This document shows positions 1 to 8,107 of a DNA stretch of 32,748 nucleotides, piece after piece. This DNA comes from an uncultured beta proteobacterium. GTDB lineage: Bacteria > Pseudomonadota > Gammaproteobacteria > Burkholderiales > Burkholderiaceae_C. A program made the position numbers and the translations under genes. The stretch's first letter is position 1. The number at the start of each line of letters is the position of its first letter. Below the pieces are notes generated by a model. It had not been told where the DNA came from, searched no databases, and saw nothing but the letters and a program-made list of their open reading frames with translations. The stretch lies in assembly GCA_903845345.1 (NCBI GenBank), contig CAIMXF010000327.1, positions 1 through 32,748 on the forward strand. The letters run 5' to 3'.

Positions 1-894
1 GGCCGGCGCAGGGCGCTCGGCGTCGAAGTGCAGCTCGCCGTAGACGTCGTTCTCGATCAGCGGGATGCCGTGGCGGGCCAGCAGCGCGACCAGCGCCTCC
101 TTGTTGCGGGCCGGCATGGTGGCGCCGGTCGGGTTCTGGAAGGTCGGCATCGCCCAGACCGCGCCGATCGCCTGATCCCCGAGCGCGTTCTCCAGCGCGG
201 GCAGGTTGATGCCGTCCTGCGCGCACGTCGGTATGCAGACGGCGCGGCGGCCGGTGGCTTCGATCGTGTGCAGCACGCTGTAGTGCGTGGGCGACTCGAT
301 GGCGACGACGTCGCCCGGCCGCGTCGCGGAGATCAGCGACAGCATCAGCGCCTCCGACGCGCCGCTGGTGATGACGATGTCGCCCACGTCGACGTCCGCG
401 CCCATCTCCAGGTAGCGCCGCGCGATGTGGCGCCGCAGATCGGCGTTGCCGGGCGGCAGGTCGTCGACGACGCGCCACGGGTCGAGCCGGCGCGCGGCGT
501 TGCCCAACAGTTGCGCGAGCTTGGGCAGCGGGAACAGCAGCGGGCTGGCGAACGCGCTTCCGAGCGGCACGTTCTCGCGCTGCTTCATGCCGTTGAGGAC
601 CGAGTAGAGCAGGTTGGCCGGCACCAGGTGCACCGGCGGCTCGGGCTCCAGCGTGGGCATCGTCGGCTTGGGCAGCGGCAGCCGCGCGGTGGCGTTGACG
701 AAGTAGCCGGAGCGCGGGCGCGTCGACACCAGCCCGCGGTCCTCGAGCAGGTAGTACGCCTGCATGACCGTGCCCTGGCTGATGCCGCGCGCCGTGCACA
801 GCGCGCGCACCGACGGCAGGCGCTCGCCGGCACGCAGCACGCCGCGGCGGATCTGTCGCTCGATGTCGTCTGCCAGCTCGGTGTAGATCGCCAT
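1..894 (-). CDS. MocR-type GntR/aminotransferase transcriptional regulator (3' end off window)
   Basis: Reading the minus strand from ATG at 894-892 gives 298 uninterrupted codons to the window edge. The N-terminus ([18 protein letters not shown]..., about residues 1-70) is a GntR winged helix-turn-helix with the usual LPSVRAL and [17 protein letters not shown] segments. After a linker comes the start of a fold-type I aminotransferase domain, with [19 protein letters not shown] and a [11 protein letters not shown] segment. This is the MocR/PdxR architecture, in which a PLP-binding domain acts as the ligand sensor. The PLP-binding lysine would lie beyond the left edge, so it cannot be confirmed. 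A GGGAGGG ribosome-binding site precedes the start. The gene is divergent from the chemoreceptor gene. MocR regulators often control a neighbouring divergent gene, but nothing here shows that the chemoreceptor is the target. Confidence 0.9.
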   Translation of the reverse strand, partial: MAIYTELADDIERQIRRGVLRAGERLPSVRALCTARGISQGTVMQAYYLLEDRGLVSTRPRSGYFVNATARLPLPKPTMPTLEPEPPVHLVPANLLYSVLNGMKQRENVPLGSAFASPLLFPLPKLAQLLGNAARRLDPWRVVDDLPPGNADLRRHIARRYLEMGADVDVGDIVITSGASEALMLSLISATRPGDVVAIESPTHYSVLHTIEATGRRAVCIPTCAQDGINLPALENALGDQAIGAVWAMPTFQNPTGATMPARNKEALVALLARHGIPLIENDVYGELHFDAERPAPA

Positions 895-1128
895 GACGCC
901 CTCCCGGAATCGCGGCCTGGGGGCCGTGGCCGATGCTACGGCCGCGCGCCCCGAGCGCGTGCGCGGGCGAACCCCGAGTTCAAGGGGAATGCGGCGCGTC
1001 TGCTGCATCCGCAAATCGCGCGAACTGCGTCTTCCGGCGGCGCCGGATCCTTTGCAGACTGCGGGGCATCGTCCAGGCGCTTCCGTCGTGCCTGGCGTCC
1101 GTCCACCGTCCGAACAGGAAACCGTCCC

Positions 1129-2697
1129 ATGTTCCTCAGCAATCTCTCGATCGCCCGCCGGCTCGCGCTGGTCCTCGCCGCGATGCTCGCGCTGTCGCTC
1201 GTCACCAGCCTGTTCGCGTTCCTGACCCTGCGCAGCCTCGGCGCCGAAGTGGGCGTGCTGGTCGGCGACAACCTGAAGGTCGAACGCGCGGCGGCCGACT
1301 GGGTGCGCTACGCCTCCGAGGGCAGCGACCGCTCGGCCGCGATCGCGCGCAGCAGCGACCCGGGTCTCGGCGACTACTTCGCCGATTCGACGGCGCAGCT
1401 CACGATCCTGGCCACGGCGCGCCAGAAGATCGTCGAACAGGGTTCGGACACGCCCGAGGAACGCGCGCTGTTCGAACGCGTGACGCAGGCCCGCAAGGCC
1501 TTCCTCGAGTCGCGCGACGAGATCAAGCGCCTGCGCTCGACGGGCGACGCCGCCGGCGCCACGCGCGAGTTCCAGGATCGCTTCGAGAAGATCTCGCACG
1601 ACTACATCGCCGACATCGAAGCGGTTGCCGACCAGCAGCGCCAGCAGGTCGACGCCATCGCGCAGCGCATCGATCGCGAGCGCACCCGTACCTCGATCCT
1701 GCTGGCCGGCAGCGGCGCGGCGTCGCTGGCCATCGGCGCGCTGCTCGCCTGGCTGCTCTCGCGCAGCATCACCGGGCCGCTGTCGCGCGCCGAGACGATG
1801 GCCCGCACGATCGCGCAGATGGATCTCACCGACTGCGCCGCCGCGAGCTACGCCAGCGACGAGACGGGCCGCCTGCTGCGCTCCATCGACACGATGCGCG
1901 GCGCGCTGACGCACACGCTGCTGCAGGTGCGCGCGGCCGTCGACGGCATCTCCACCGCCAGCGCGCAGATCGCCATCGGCAACCAGGACCTGAGCGCGCG
2001 CACCGAGCACACGGCCGGCAACCTCGAGGAGACCGCGGCGTCGATGGAGCAAATGACCGCGACCGTGCGCCAGAGCGCCGACACCGCGCTGCAGGCCAAC
2101 CAGCTGGCCGCGTCGGCGGGCGAGGTCGCGCGCCGCGGCGGCGACGTCGTCGCGCAGGTCGTCACCACCATGGACGAGATCAACGCGAGCTCGCGGCGCA
2201 TCGCCGACATCAGCGGCGTCATCGACGGCATCGCGTTCCAGACCAACATCCTCGCGCTGAACGCGGCCGTCGAGGCCGCGCGCGCCGGCGAGCAGGGGCG
2301 CGGCTTTGCCGTCGTGGCCACGGAGGTGCGCAACCTCGCGCAGCGCAGCGCCGAGTCGGCGCGCGAGATCAAGGCGCTGATCGGGGTGAGCGTCGACAAG
2401 GTCGAGGCCGGCGCGCGCCTCGTGGAGCAGGCCGGCACGACGATGGGCGAGATCGTGGCCAGCGTGCAGCGCGTGGGCGACATGATCGCCGAGATCACGG
2501 CCGCCGCCACCGAGCAGAGCGCGGGCATCGGCCAGGTCAACGTCGCGGTGACGCAGCTCGACCAGATGACGCAGCAGAACGCGGCGCTGGTCGAGGAATC
2601 CGCGGCCGCCGCCGAGAGCCTGAAGGAACAGGCGCTGCGGCTGAGCGGCGTGGTGGGCACGTTCAGGCTGTCCGACGAGGGCCGCGCCGCCGGCTGA
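1129..2697 (+). CDS. methyl-accepting chemotaxis protein
   Basis: A 522-aa chemoreceptor. ATG at 1129 follows AGGAAA and is the first start that gives a proper N-terminal membrane anchor. Domains: transmembrane helix 1 at about residues 10-32, a periplasmic four-helix-bundle sensor of about 155 residues, transmembrane helix 2 at about 189-208, a HAMP linker, then the long coiled-coil signalling domain. The hairpin tip that contacts CheA/CheW ([20 protein letters not shown]) begins near residue 367, and [18 protein letters not shown] follows. There is no C-terminal NWETF-type pentapeptide, so it probably relies on methylation enzymes recruited by other receptors. The ligand is unknown; four-helix-bundle sensors bind small organic molecules. 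The [20 protein letters not shown] segment is typical of Burkholderiales receptors (recalled, not searched). No flagellar-type promoter was recognised upstream. The open frame extends far upstream of 1129, but that part is antisense to the MocR gene. Confidence 0.95.
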   Translation: MFLSNLSIARRLALVLAAMLALSLVTSLFAFLTLRSLGAEVGVLVGDNLKVERAAADWVRYASEGSDRSAAIARSSDPGLGDYFADSTAQLTILATARQKIVEQGSDTPEERALFERVTQARKAFLESRDEIKRLRSTGDAAGATREFQDRFEKISHDYIADIEAVADQQRQQVDAIAQRIDRERTRTSILLAGSGAASLAIGALLAWLLSRSITGPLSRAETMARTIAQMDLTDCAAASYASDETGRLLRSIDTMRGALTHTLLQVRAAVDGISTASAQIAIGNQDLSARTEHTAGNLEETAASMEQMTATVRQSADTALQANQLAASAGEVARRGGDVVAQVVTTMDEINASSRRIADISGVIDGIAFQTNILALNAAVEAARAGEQGRGFAVVATEVRNLAQRSAESAREIKALIGVSVDKVEAGARLVEQAGTTMGEIVASVQRVGDMIAEITAAATEQSAGIGQVNVAVTQLDQMTQQNAALVEESAAAAESLKEQALRLSGVVGTFRLSDEGRAAG

Positions 2698-2759
2698 GCG
2701 CAAGCGTCGTGGCGCGCCGCTTGCCACGGCGCGCGCAACTCAAGAACCTGGGAACTCCC

Positions 2760-2957
2760 ATGCCATCCCACGCCCATGGCGACTCTTCGACCTACCCGTG
2801 CGCGTCGCGCTCGTTGCTGGCGAGGGAACTCGGCGACGGCCCGCTGCCCGATGCGGGCGCGCTGATCGACGCGCCGTTCGACGCGCACGCCGACCTGAAG
2901 ACCCGCATCGCGTTCCACGGCGAGCAGTTCGACGGCCTGCAGTTCGGCGCCGACTGA
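2760..2957 (+). CDS. small hypothetical protein, 65 aa
   Basis: A short frame from ATG at 2760 to TGA at 2955-2957, preceded by a purine-rich CTGGGAAC stretch that could serve as a weak ribosome-binding site. The product is acidic and has no signal peptide or membrane segment. It contains the phrases DAHADLKTRIAFHG and FDGLQFGAD. It sits 62 bp after the chemoreceptor stop and ends one base before the stop codon of the convergent exporter gene. That neat fit between two real genes is the main reason to believe it. I do not recognise the family. The alternative is a chance frame in GC-rich DNA. Confidence 0.4.
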   Translation: MPSHAHGDSSTYPCASRSLLARELGDGPLPDAGALIDAPFDAHADLKTRIAFHGEQFDGLQFGAD

Positions 2958-2958
2958 A

Positions 2959-4254
2959 TCAGGCGGTCGCGTCCTCGCGTTCGGTCACGTCGTTCGCGGG
3001 CGTGCGCAGTGCGACGCGGAACGCCGCCTGCGCCAGCAGCGACGCCCCCACCAGCACGGCGCAGGCCGCCACCGCAGGGTCGTGGCCGAGGCCGGCCAGG
3101 GTCGTGCAGGCGGCGCCGATGGTCATCTGCAGGAAGCCGTAGAGGCCGGCGGCCGAGCCGATCAGGCGCGGGTCGACGCTGATCGACAGCATCGAGACGG
3201 CCGGGCTGCACATGCCCGCGCCGATGCAGTAGACGATCATCAGCACCTCGATCGCGACCACGCCGGGCCGCATCGCGAGAAAGGCCGCGAGCACCACCGA
3301 GGCCGCGGCCACGCTCACCATGTTGCCGACGACGAGCAGCCGCTCGATCGTGGTGACGCGGCCGATCAGCCGGCCCGCCAGGATGTTGCCGATCGACACG
3401 CCCACGATCAGCAGCCCCAGGTAGATGCCGACCTCGTGCAGCGGCCGGTGCAGCTCGTTGATGAAGATGAACGGCGCCGCGGCGATGAAGCCGTAGAACG
3501 AGGTCGTCGCGCAGCCGCCGCCCGCGGCGAAGCCGAGGAAGCGCGGCGAGCCGAGCAGCGCGCGGTAGTCGCGCGCGACGCTGGCCGCGCTGATGCGTCC
3601 GCTGGGCGTGCCCGTCTCGGGCAGCAGGCGCCATGACACGCCGAAGTTGAGCAGGCCCAGCGCCGTCAGCACGACGAAGATCGCGCGCCAGCCGAACGTG
3701 CCCGCCAGCAGTCCGCCCACCAGCGGCGCGAGGCCGGGGCCGATCATCGTCATCAGGCTCATCAACGCGAGGCGGCGAACGGCGTCGTTGGACTCGGCGG
3801 TGTCGCGCACGATCGCGCGACCGAGCAGCAGGCCCGCGCAGCCGCCGGCGGCCTGCACCAGGCGCGCGGCGATCAGCACGCCGACGTCGGGCGCCAGCGT
3901 CGCGACGAGCCCGCCCACCGTGTACAGCGCGAGTCCCGCCAGCAGCGTCGGCCGGCGGCCGAACACGTCCGACAGCGGTCCGTACACGAGCTGCCCGACG
4001 GCCAGCCCGAAGATGTAGACGCTGATCGTCATGCGGATCGTCGCGGCGTCCACGCGCAGGTCGCGGCCCGCGACGGTCAGCGCCGGCACGAACATGTGCA
4101 TCGCGAGCGTGCCGCTGAAAGTGACGAGCACCAGCAGCCACAGCGGCGCGGAACGCTTGACGAGCGGGAAGGTGGCCGGGATCGTGGTCACGGAGGCGTG
4201 ACGGCCGGAGGCGGAGGCAGCGGGAGCATGGCGTTGGCCGGGATTGTCCGGCAA
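2959..4254 (-). CDS. MFS drug exporter, Bcr/CflA family
   Basis: An inner-membrane major facilitator protein of up to 431 aa with about 12 hydrophobic segments. Motif A of drug:H+ antiporters is plain (GPLSDVFGRRPTLLAG), and so is the Bcr/CflA-like start (LWLLVLVTFSGTLAMHMFVPAL). Family members export chloramphenicol, bicyclomycin, sulfonamides or cysteine; the substrate here is unknown. The start is uncertain: the longest frame begins with TTG at 4254, GTG at 4191 is an alternative, and neither has a good ribosome-binding site. The gene begins about 27 bp after the stop of the upstream barrel-like gene on the same strand, so the two may be co-transcribed from the promoter near 5225-5254. Confidence 0.85.
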   Translation of the reverse strand: MPDNPGQRHAPAASASGRHASVTTIPATFPLVKRSAPLWLLVLVTFSGTLAMHMFVPALTVAGRDLRVDAATIRMTISVYIFGLAVGQLVYGPLSDVFGRRPTLLAGLALYTVGGLVATLAPDVGVLIAARLVQAAGGCAGLLLGRAIVRDTAESNDAVRRLALMSLMTMIGPGLAPLVGGLLAGTFGWRAIFVVLTALGLLNFGVSWRLLPETGTPSGRISAASVARDYRALLGSPRFLGFAAGGGCATTSFYGFIAAAPFIFINELHRPLHEVGIYLGLLIVGVSIGNILAGRLIGRVTTIERLLVVGNMVSVAAASVVLAAFLAMRPGVVAIEVLMIVYCIGAGMCSPAVSMLSISVDPRLIGSAAGLYGFLQMTIGAACTTLAGLGHDPAVAACAVLVGASLLAQAAFRVALRTPANDVTEREDATA

Positions 4255-4281
4255 CGGCGGTGTCCCGGCGTGTCGCTGCGA

Positions 4282-5202
4282 TTAGAAGCGGACGGCCAGG
4301 CCGAGGGTGGACGTCAGGTCGTTGGAGGTCCAGGTCGTGCCGCGCGACACGCCGATGTCCAGCTGCGCGTTGGCGGACGCCGCGTACGACGCCCCCGCCG
4401 CGACGTGCGCGCTGTTGTTGTCGATCACGTTGTTGAACGCCAGCTTCTCGCCGGACAGCTCGACGTAGCTCTTCCAGCGCGCGACCCGGGTCTTGTCGAC
4501 GGTGCTCACCTCGAGGCCGGTGACGTAGTGCTCGAACTCGCGCCCGCCGCCGCGCGTGACGCCGGGCGTGAAGCCGATCGACAGGTCTTGCGGCGTGTCC
4601 CACATCGCGGTGATGCGCAGCGACCGGCGCACGTTGCCCGCACGCGGGGGCACCGCGCCGGAAAGCAGGTCGGCATGGGCGTCCCACGCGAGGCCGTTCA
4701 ACACCGGCGCCTCGATGCGATCCTGGGCGCTCCAGCGCGCGCCGAGCTGCACGGCGGCCGGGTCGGCCTGGCGCGGCATCACGCGCACGAACGGGCTGGG
4801 ATCCGGCGCGTTGGGAGCGGGCGCGCCGTCGGCATGGATCTGCACGACCTGGTTGCTGTCGAGCATCAGCCGCGTGGACGGCGCGGCGACGGCGTTCGGG
4901 TCGATGCGCACCGCCTTGATGGCCGGCCTGGTCGCCACGACCGTGATCGGCACGATGGGCTTGGGCCGGGGATCGGGCGCGGCCATGGCGGCCGTGATCG
5001 CCGACTGCACGCGTTGCGGATCGATGATGTCGGGACTGGGCAGCAGCGTGGCCCAGGCCAGCTCGTCGAGCGCGGCGTGGCTGATGGCGTCGAGCTCGAC
5101 CTCGCCCACCACGGGGCCGTCCTGCGCGTGCGCGCTCGCGCCGGCCGCGCACAGCAGCGCGGCGGTGATGGCGGAGGCGAGGGACGAGCGCGGAAACGTC
5201 AT
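4282..5202 (-). CDS. secreted beta-barrel-like outer-membrane protein, paralogue 1
   Basis: A 306-aa protein starting at ATG 5202-5200. This start opens directly on a signal peptide (MTFPRSSLASAITAALLCAA...AHAQ), and the putative -10 box at 5225-5230 overlaps the earlier in-frame ATG at 5229. After a proline-rich middle region, the last ~150 residues consist of alternating, aromatic-punctuated strands: RRSLRITAMWDTPQDLSIGFTPG, then WKSYVELSGEKL, AQLDIGVSRG, and a final VRF. The terminal phenylalanine is the usual Bam recognition residue of outer-membrane barrels. The pattern resembles the 'transporter / phenol MetA-pathway' barrel family (recalled, moderate confidence). It shares this C-terminal region with the products at 6982-7770 and 8108-8929. 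No substrate is known. It is followed within 30 bp by the exporter gene. Confidence 0.7.
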   Translation of the reverse strand: MTFPRSSLASAITAALLCAAGASAHAQDGPVVGEVELDAISHAALDELAWATLLPSPDIIDPQRVQSAITAAMAAPDPRPKPIVPITVVATRPAIKAVRIDPNAVAAPSTRLMLDSNQVVQIHADGAPAPNAPDPSPFVRVMPRQADPAAVQLGARWSAQDRIEAPVLNGLAWDAHADLLSGAVPPRAGNVRRSLRITAMWDTPQDLSIGFTPGVTRGGGREFEHYVTGLEVSTVDKTRVARWKSYVELSGEKLAFNNVIDNNSAHVAAGASYAASANAQLDIGVSRGTTWTSNDLTSTLGLAVRF

Positions 5203-5224
5203 GGCGGTGGAGGTGATGCAGTGC

Positions 5225-5254
5225 AGCATAAGACAAGTGCCGGCCGGCGGACAA
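5225..5254 (-). promoter_or_regulatory. putative sigma70 promoter of barrel paralogue 1
   Basis: On the minus strand TTGTCC (5254-5249) and TATGCT (5230-5225) are separated by 18 bp. Transcription would begin about 15-20 bases before the ATG at 5202. The match is decent for such GC-rich DNA but has not been tested. Confidence 0.4.
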
Positions 5255-5380
5255 CCCTTGAATTGTCACGAGCCGAAGGCCGTGGGGATCGATGCAACAG
5301 GCGGGCTTGCCGCGTGCAAATCGACCCGCGGGGCGGCGCGAAGTTCCCGCGCGAGCCGCGGGGGCGTCACGGCAGCGTTT

Positions 5381-5526
5381 CATAATCGCCACGCGGTCGC
5401 TGTCCAAGTGTTCCTCGGCAACGGTTCTTGAACCGGTTCCGTTCCGCGGGGTTCCCCCGCGGCAGTGCTCTTGTCAGTCACTTCCAGGGCGATGAGGCCG
5501 CGGCGCTGCGCGCCGCCCCGTCATTC
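5381..5526 (+). other. cluster of stem-loops upstream of the reverse transcriptase (candidate structured RNA)
   Basis: The 375 bases between the barrel gene and the reverse transcriptase ATG hold no convincing gene. A CATAAT box lies at 5381-5386, without a good -35. Three stem-loops follow. The first pairs 5422-5426 with 5431-5435 (CGGTT/AACCG). The second is perfect: 5444-5451 with 5455-5462 (CCGCGGGG, loop TTC, CCCCGCGG). The third pairs 5500-5506 with 5510-5516 (GCGGCGC/GCGCCGC), with partly pairing flanks GATGAGG and TCATT. Short stem-loops just before a reverse transcriptase gene are where a retron msr-msd would sit. I cannot identify a branching guanosine or a convincing long a1/a2 pairing, and GC-rich DNA forms such stems easily. 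Confidence 0.3.
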
Positions 5527-5577
5527 GCGTCACCAGCAGGTTGGGTGGCGACCGCACCTTCGTTGTCCGAAAGACGC

Positions 5578-6903
5578 ATGAGCAGACGATCGACCGCGCT
5601 GGCCGTTGCCCGCGCCTTGCTGCAGACGCCGGTGGATCGCTTCGGCATGCTGGAGCGGCTGCCGCGTTGCGTCGGGTTCAGGCAGATGTGGTGCGAGGGG
5701 CTGGTGGACGGCCTGCTGGCCGAAGGACTGACCAGCCTCTGGTCGCTGGATCGCGTGGCCGAAGCGGTCGAGCGCCACCCCGTGTTCATCGGTGCGCTCG
5801 AGCAGTCCACGCAGCGCCCCGTCGTCCACGGCTGGTTCATGACGCGCGCGTCCACGCTCGCCGATGCGCCCGAGGCCCTGCGCACGGTGGAGCGCCCGCC
5901 GTGGCCCAGCGTCGGCCGGCTGGCCGAAAGTCTCGACGTCTCACTGCCCGGCCTGTGGCGACTCACCCGCAGCGCGTCGTGGCAGCGCCAGGCGCCGCTG
6001 TCGCAGCAGCACTATCGCTACGAGCTGCTGCCCAAGCGCACCGGCGGCTGGCGCCTGCTCGAGGTGCCCGCGCCGTACCTGCGCACGCTGCAGCGGCGCG
6101 TGCTCGACCAGCTGCTCGCCCACGTGCCGCCGCACGAGGCCGCGTTCGCCTACGTGCGCGGCCGCTCGGTGGCCGACCATGCGCGCGCGCACGCCGGACA
6201 GGCCGTGCTGCTCAAGTTCGACCTGCAGGACTTCTTCGCCACGGTGCGCGCGTCGCGGGTGCATGCCACGTTCGTCGCGCTCGGCTATTCGCCGGCGGTC
6301 GCACGCGAGCTGATGGCGCTGTGCACGACGGCCACGCCCGAGCCGGTGCTGGAGCGCCTGCGCGCCGAGGGCGGCCTCGCGTGGACGCAGGCGATGCGGC
6401 TGCGCGACGCCCACCTGCCGCAGGGCGCGCCGACCTCGGCGGCGCTCGCCAACCTGTGCGCGTTCCGCCTGGACGTGCGCATCGCCGGCCTCGCGCGCTC
6501 GCTCGGCGCGCGCTACACGCGCTATGCGGACGACATCGTGCTGTCTGGCGACGGCCGACTGCTGCACCGGGCCGACCGCATCGAGGCGCGCATCGGCGGC
6601 TTCGCGCTGGACGAGGGCTTCGCGCTGAACCATCGCAAGACGCGCCGCGTGACGCGCGCGCGCCGCCAGCAGGTGTGCAACATCGTCGTCAACGAGCGGC
6701 CCAACCTGCCGCGCGACGAGTTCGACCGGCTCAAGGCGCAGCTGCATCGCTGCGCCACGCTGGGGCCGGCGACGCAGAACCGCGACGGCCATCCGCAGTG
6801 GGAGCAGCACCTGCGCGGGCGCGTCGCGTGGGCGGAGCAGTTGAATCCGCAGAAGGCGCCGCGGTTGCGCCGGTTGCTCGACCAGATCGACTGGGCGCGT
6901 TGA
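5578..6903 (+). CDS. retron-like reverse transcriptase (RNA-directed DNA polymerase)
   Basis: A 441-aa protein from ATG 5578. The frame stays open upstream to a TTG at 5428, but that extension is low-complexity and contains the stem-loops. Residues 1-140 form an N-terminal extension of unknown fold, as in the long myxobacterial retron enzymes. Reverse transcriptase blocks follow: YRYELLPKRTGGWRLLEVP (147-165), AYVRGRSV (191-198), FDLQDFF with the first catalytic Asp (214-220), PQGAPTS (281-287), YTRYADDI with the catalytic YADD (316-319), LNHRKTRR and QQVCNIVVN (364-372), and a tail with GRVAWAEQLNP. QGAPTS argues for retron/group II relatives and against diversity-generating elements. The places where classical retrons show NAxxH and VTG read HARAH (201-205) and VCN (366-368). 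No maturase/HNH domain is present, so it is not a group II intron enzyme. No effector gene is adjacent: both neighbours are barrel-like proteins on the other strand. Confidence 0.88.
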   Translation: MSRRSTALAVARALLQTPVDRFGMLERLPRCVGFRQMWCEGLVDGLLAEGLTSLWSLDRVAEAVERHPVFIGALEQSTQRPVVHGWFMTRASTLADAPEALRTVERPPWPSVGRLAESLDVSLPGLWRLTRSASWQRQAPLSQQHYRYELLPKRTGGWRLLEVPAPYLRTLQRRVLDQLLAHVPPHEAAFAYVRGRSVADHARAHAGQAVLLKFDLQDFFATVRASRVHATFVALGYSPAVARELMALCTTATPEPVLERLRAEGGLAWTQAMRLRDAHLPQGAPTSAALANLCAFRLDVRIAGLARSLGARYTRYADDIVLSGDGRLLHRADRIEARIGGFALDEGFALNHRKTRRVTRARRQQVCNIVVNERPNLPRDEFDRLKAQLHRCATLGPATQNRDGHPQWEQHLRGRVAWAEQLNPQKAPRLRRLLDQIDWAR

Positions 6904-6920
6904 AGGCCGGTGCCCTGTCC

Positions 6921-6971
6921 CGGAAATACGCAGCCTGCCGAGTCGACCCGTCTGCAGGCCACGTATTTCCG
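6921..6971. repeat. long imperfect palindrome between convergent genes
   Basis: CGGAAATACG (6921-6930) pairs perfectly with CGTATTTCCG (6962-6971). After a CA/CA internal mismatch, GCCTGC (6933-6938) pairs with GCAGGC (6954-6959), leaving a 15-base loop. It lies 17 bases after the reverse transcriptase stop and 10 bases before the stop of the convergent barrel gene. There is no T-run on either side, so it is not a standard Rho-independent terminator, though it may still end or protect both transcripts. The AT-containing stem stands out from the surroundings. Confidence 0.7.
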
Positions 6972-6981
6972 AGGCAGTCCA

Positions 6982-7770
6982 CTAGAAGCTGGACGACAGC
7001 CCGACACCGGCCTGGAACGGCGGCGCCGTGTCGCTGAGGCCGCGCGTGACCGCGAAGTCGATCTGCGTGCCGGGCGTGGCCACGAAGGTGATGCCAGCGT
7101 CCACGCTGGTGGACACGCCGGCGAGCTGCACCGCGGCGACGCGGTCGCGCGCCATGTCGACGAAGGTGCGCCACTGCGGCGACCACGACTTGCCCAGCGT
7201 CACCGCGAAGGTGCCGGTGGCCTGGCGGCGGCCGGCCATCGAGTAGTCCACCGCCATGCCGGGCATCAGGCCCAGCGAGAAATCGTTGGGCAGCGCCCAT
7301 TCGCCGCTGAGGCTCATCTTGGGGCGCAGCGCGGCGGTGTGGGCGTCGGCGGCCTGCAGGTCGGGCATCCAGGCGGCGGTCGGCACGTTCGAGTTCGCGT
7401 CGCCGTGCAGCACGCGCCAACGCGCGCCGAGCGACAGGTCCAGCGAGTCGGGCGAGGCCGCGGTGTCGTCGGAGGCGTCGCTGGCGCCGCCGTGTGCCGG
7501 CAGGCTGCCGTTGCGCGGCACGTACGGCGTGCCCAGGTTCAGGCGCCAGGTCGAGGGCATCACGCGCGAGACGATCGCGCGCTCGGTCTGCACCGTGTCG
7601 TCGATCAGCCTGCGCGCGACGGCGACGAAGCCGCCCGGCGCCGTGATCGGCGAGGACGGGGCGAGCGAGTCGTCGGCCGCCGCGAACGCGGACGGACAGG
7701 CGATGCATACCGCGACGGGTATCGACGCGAGAAGCCGGCGGGACGTGACGGAAGGGCGGGACGAGCGCAT
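6982..7770 (-). CDS. secreted beta-barrel-like outer-membrane protein, paralogue 2
   Basis: A 262-aa protein. ATG at 7770 was chosen because it starts a signal peptide (MRSSRPSVTSRRLLASIPVA...SAFAA); the frame stays open to an ATG at 7851 with an implausible leader. The C-terminal half carries strand-like segments shared with paralogues 1 and 3: GARWRVLHGD, SLSGEWALPNDFSLGLMPG, VTLGKSWSPQWRTFVDMA, VDAGITFVATPGTQIDFAVT, and a terminal SSSF. Paralogue 3 is the closer relative (shared VTLGKSW-P, GA-WRV and the end of the chain). The best family match from memory is the 'transporter / phenol MetA-pathway' outer-membrane group. It is convergent with the reverse transcriptase gene across the palindrome at 6921-6971. 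No ribosome-binding site is obvious. Confidence 0.7.
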   Translation of the reverse strand: MRSSRPSVTSRRLLASIPVAVCIACPSAFAAADDSLAPSSPITAPGGFVAVARRLIDDTVQTERAIVSRVMPSTWRLNLGTPYVPRNGSLPAHGGASDASDDTAASPDSLDLSLGARWRVLHGDANSNVPTAAWMPDLQAADAHTAALRPKMSLSGEWALPNDFSLGLMPGMAVDYSMAGRRQATGTFAVTLGKSWSPQWRTFVDMARDRVAAVQLAGVSTSVDAGITFVATPGTQIDFAVTRGLSDTAPPFQAGVGLSSSF

Positions 7771-8107
7771 GGGGACGGTGCAGAGACGACTCGGGACGCT
7801 GGGTCGCAGCGTCCCGACATGGAGTGCCTGGATCTTGCTGGAACGCGGCAAGGCGCGTCAACGCATGAGCCGGCGGATTCCGGCGCTGTTCGTCTTGTAA
7901 CGTTACGCGACGTGTCGCGCGTGCCGGTCGCGCCGTCGCCAGCGCGCCGCGATGCGGCGCTGCGCGCGCTCGCCAAACGCCCCTGGGCCTGGCGGACGGC
8001 CTGTTTCCTGCGCAATAGTTCACGCCCGCAGGGCGGCATCCGGCCTGGCGCCTGTCCCCGCGAACGGGCGCGGACGCGCCGCCCGCGCTGCACTTTGTTG
8101 CGCTCGC
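7771..8107. other. intergenic stretch between barrel paralogues 2 and 3
   Basis: These 337 bases separate two minus-strand genes. Short open frames occur on both strands, but none has a ribosome-binding site or a recognisable product. I see no terminator with a T-run, and no clear promoter for paralogue 2. Confidence 0.5.

Noticed and set aside
28-1128. Upstream 367 codons of the open frame that contains the chemoreceptor
   Set aside because: This part is antisense to the MocR gene, is Arg/Ala/His-rich low-complexity sequence, and the receptor has its own ribosome-binding site and start at 1129.
2792-5407. 871-codon minus-strand open frame across the exporter and barrel genes
   Set aside because: It is a shifted frame of two recognisable genes, with Arg/Gly-rich composition; GC-rich codon bias keeps it free of stops.
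5428-5577. N-terminal extension of the reverse transcriptase from a TTG
   Set aside because: Low-complexity, overlaps the stem-loops, and the ATG at 5578 gives the normal beginning of the conserved helical region.
5578-6903. Group II intron maturase
   Set aside because: No maturase X or HNH domain follows the polymerase, and no intron-like domain V/VI structure was seen after the gene.
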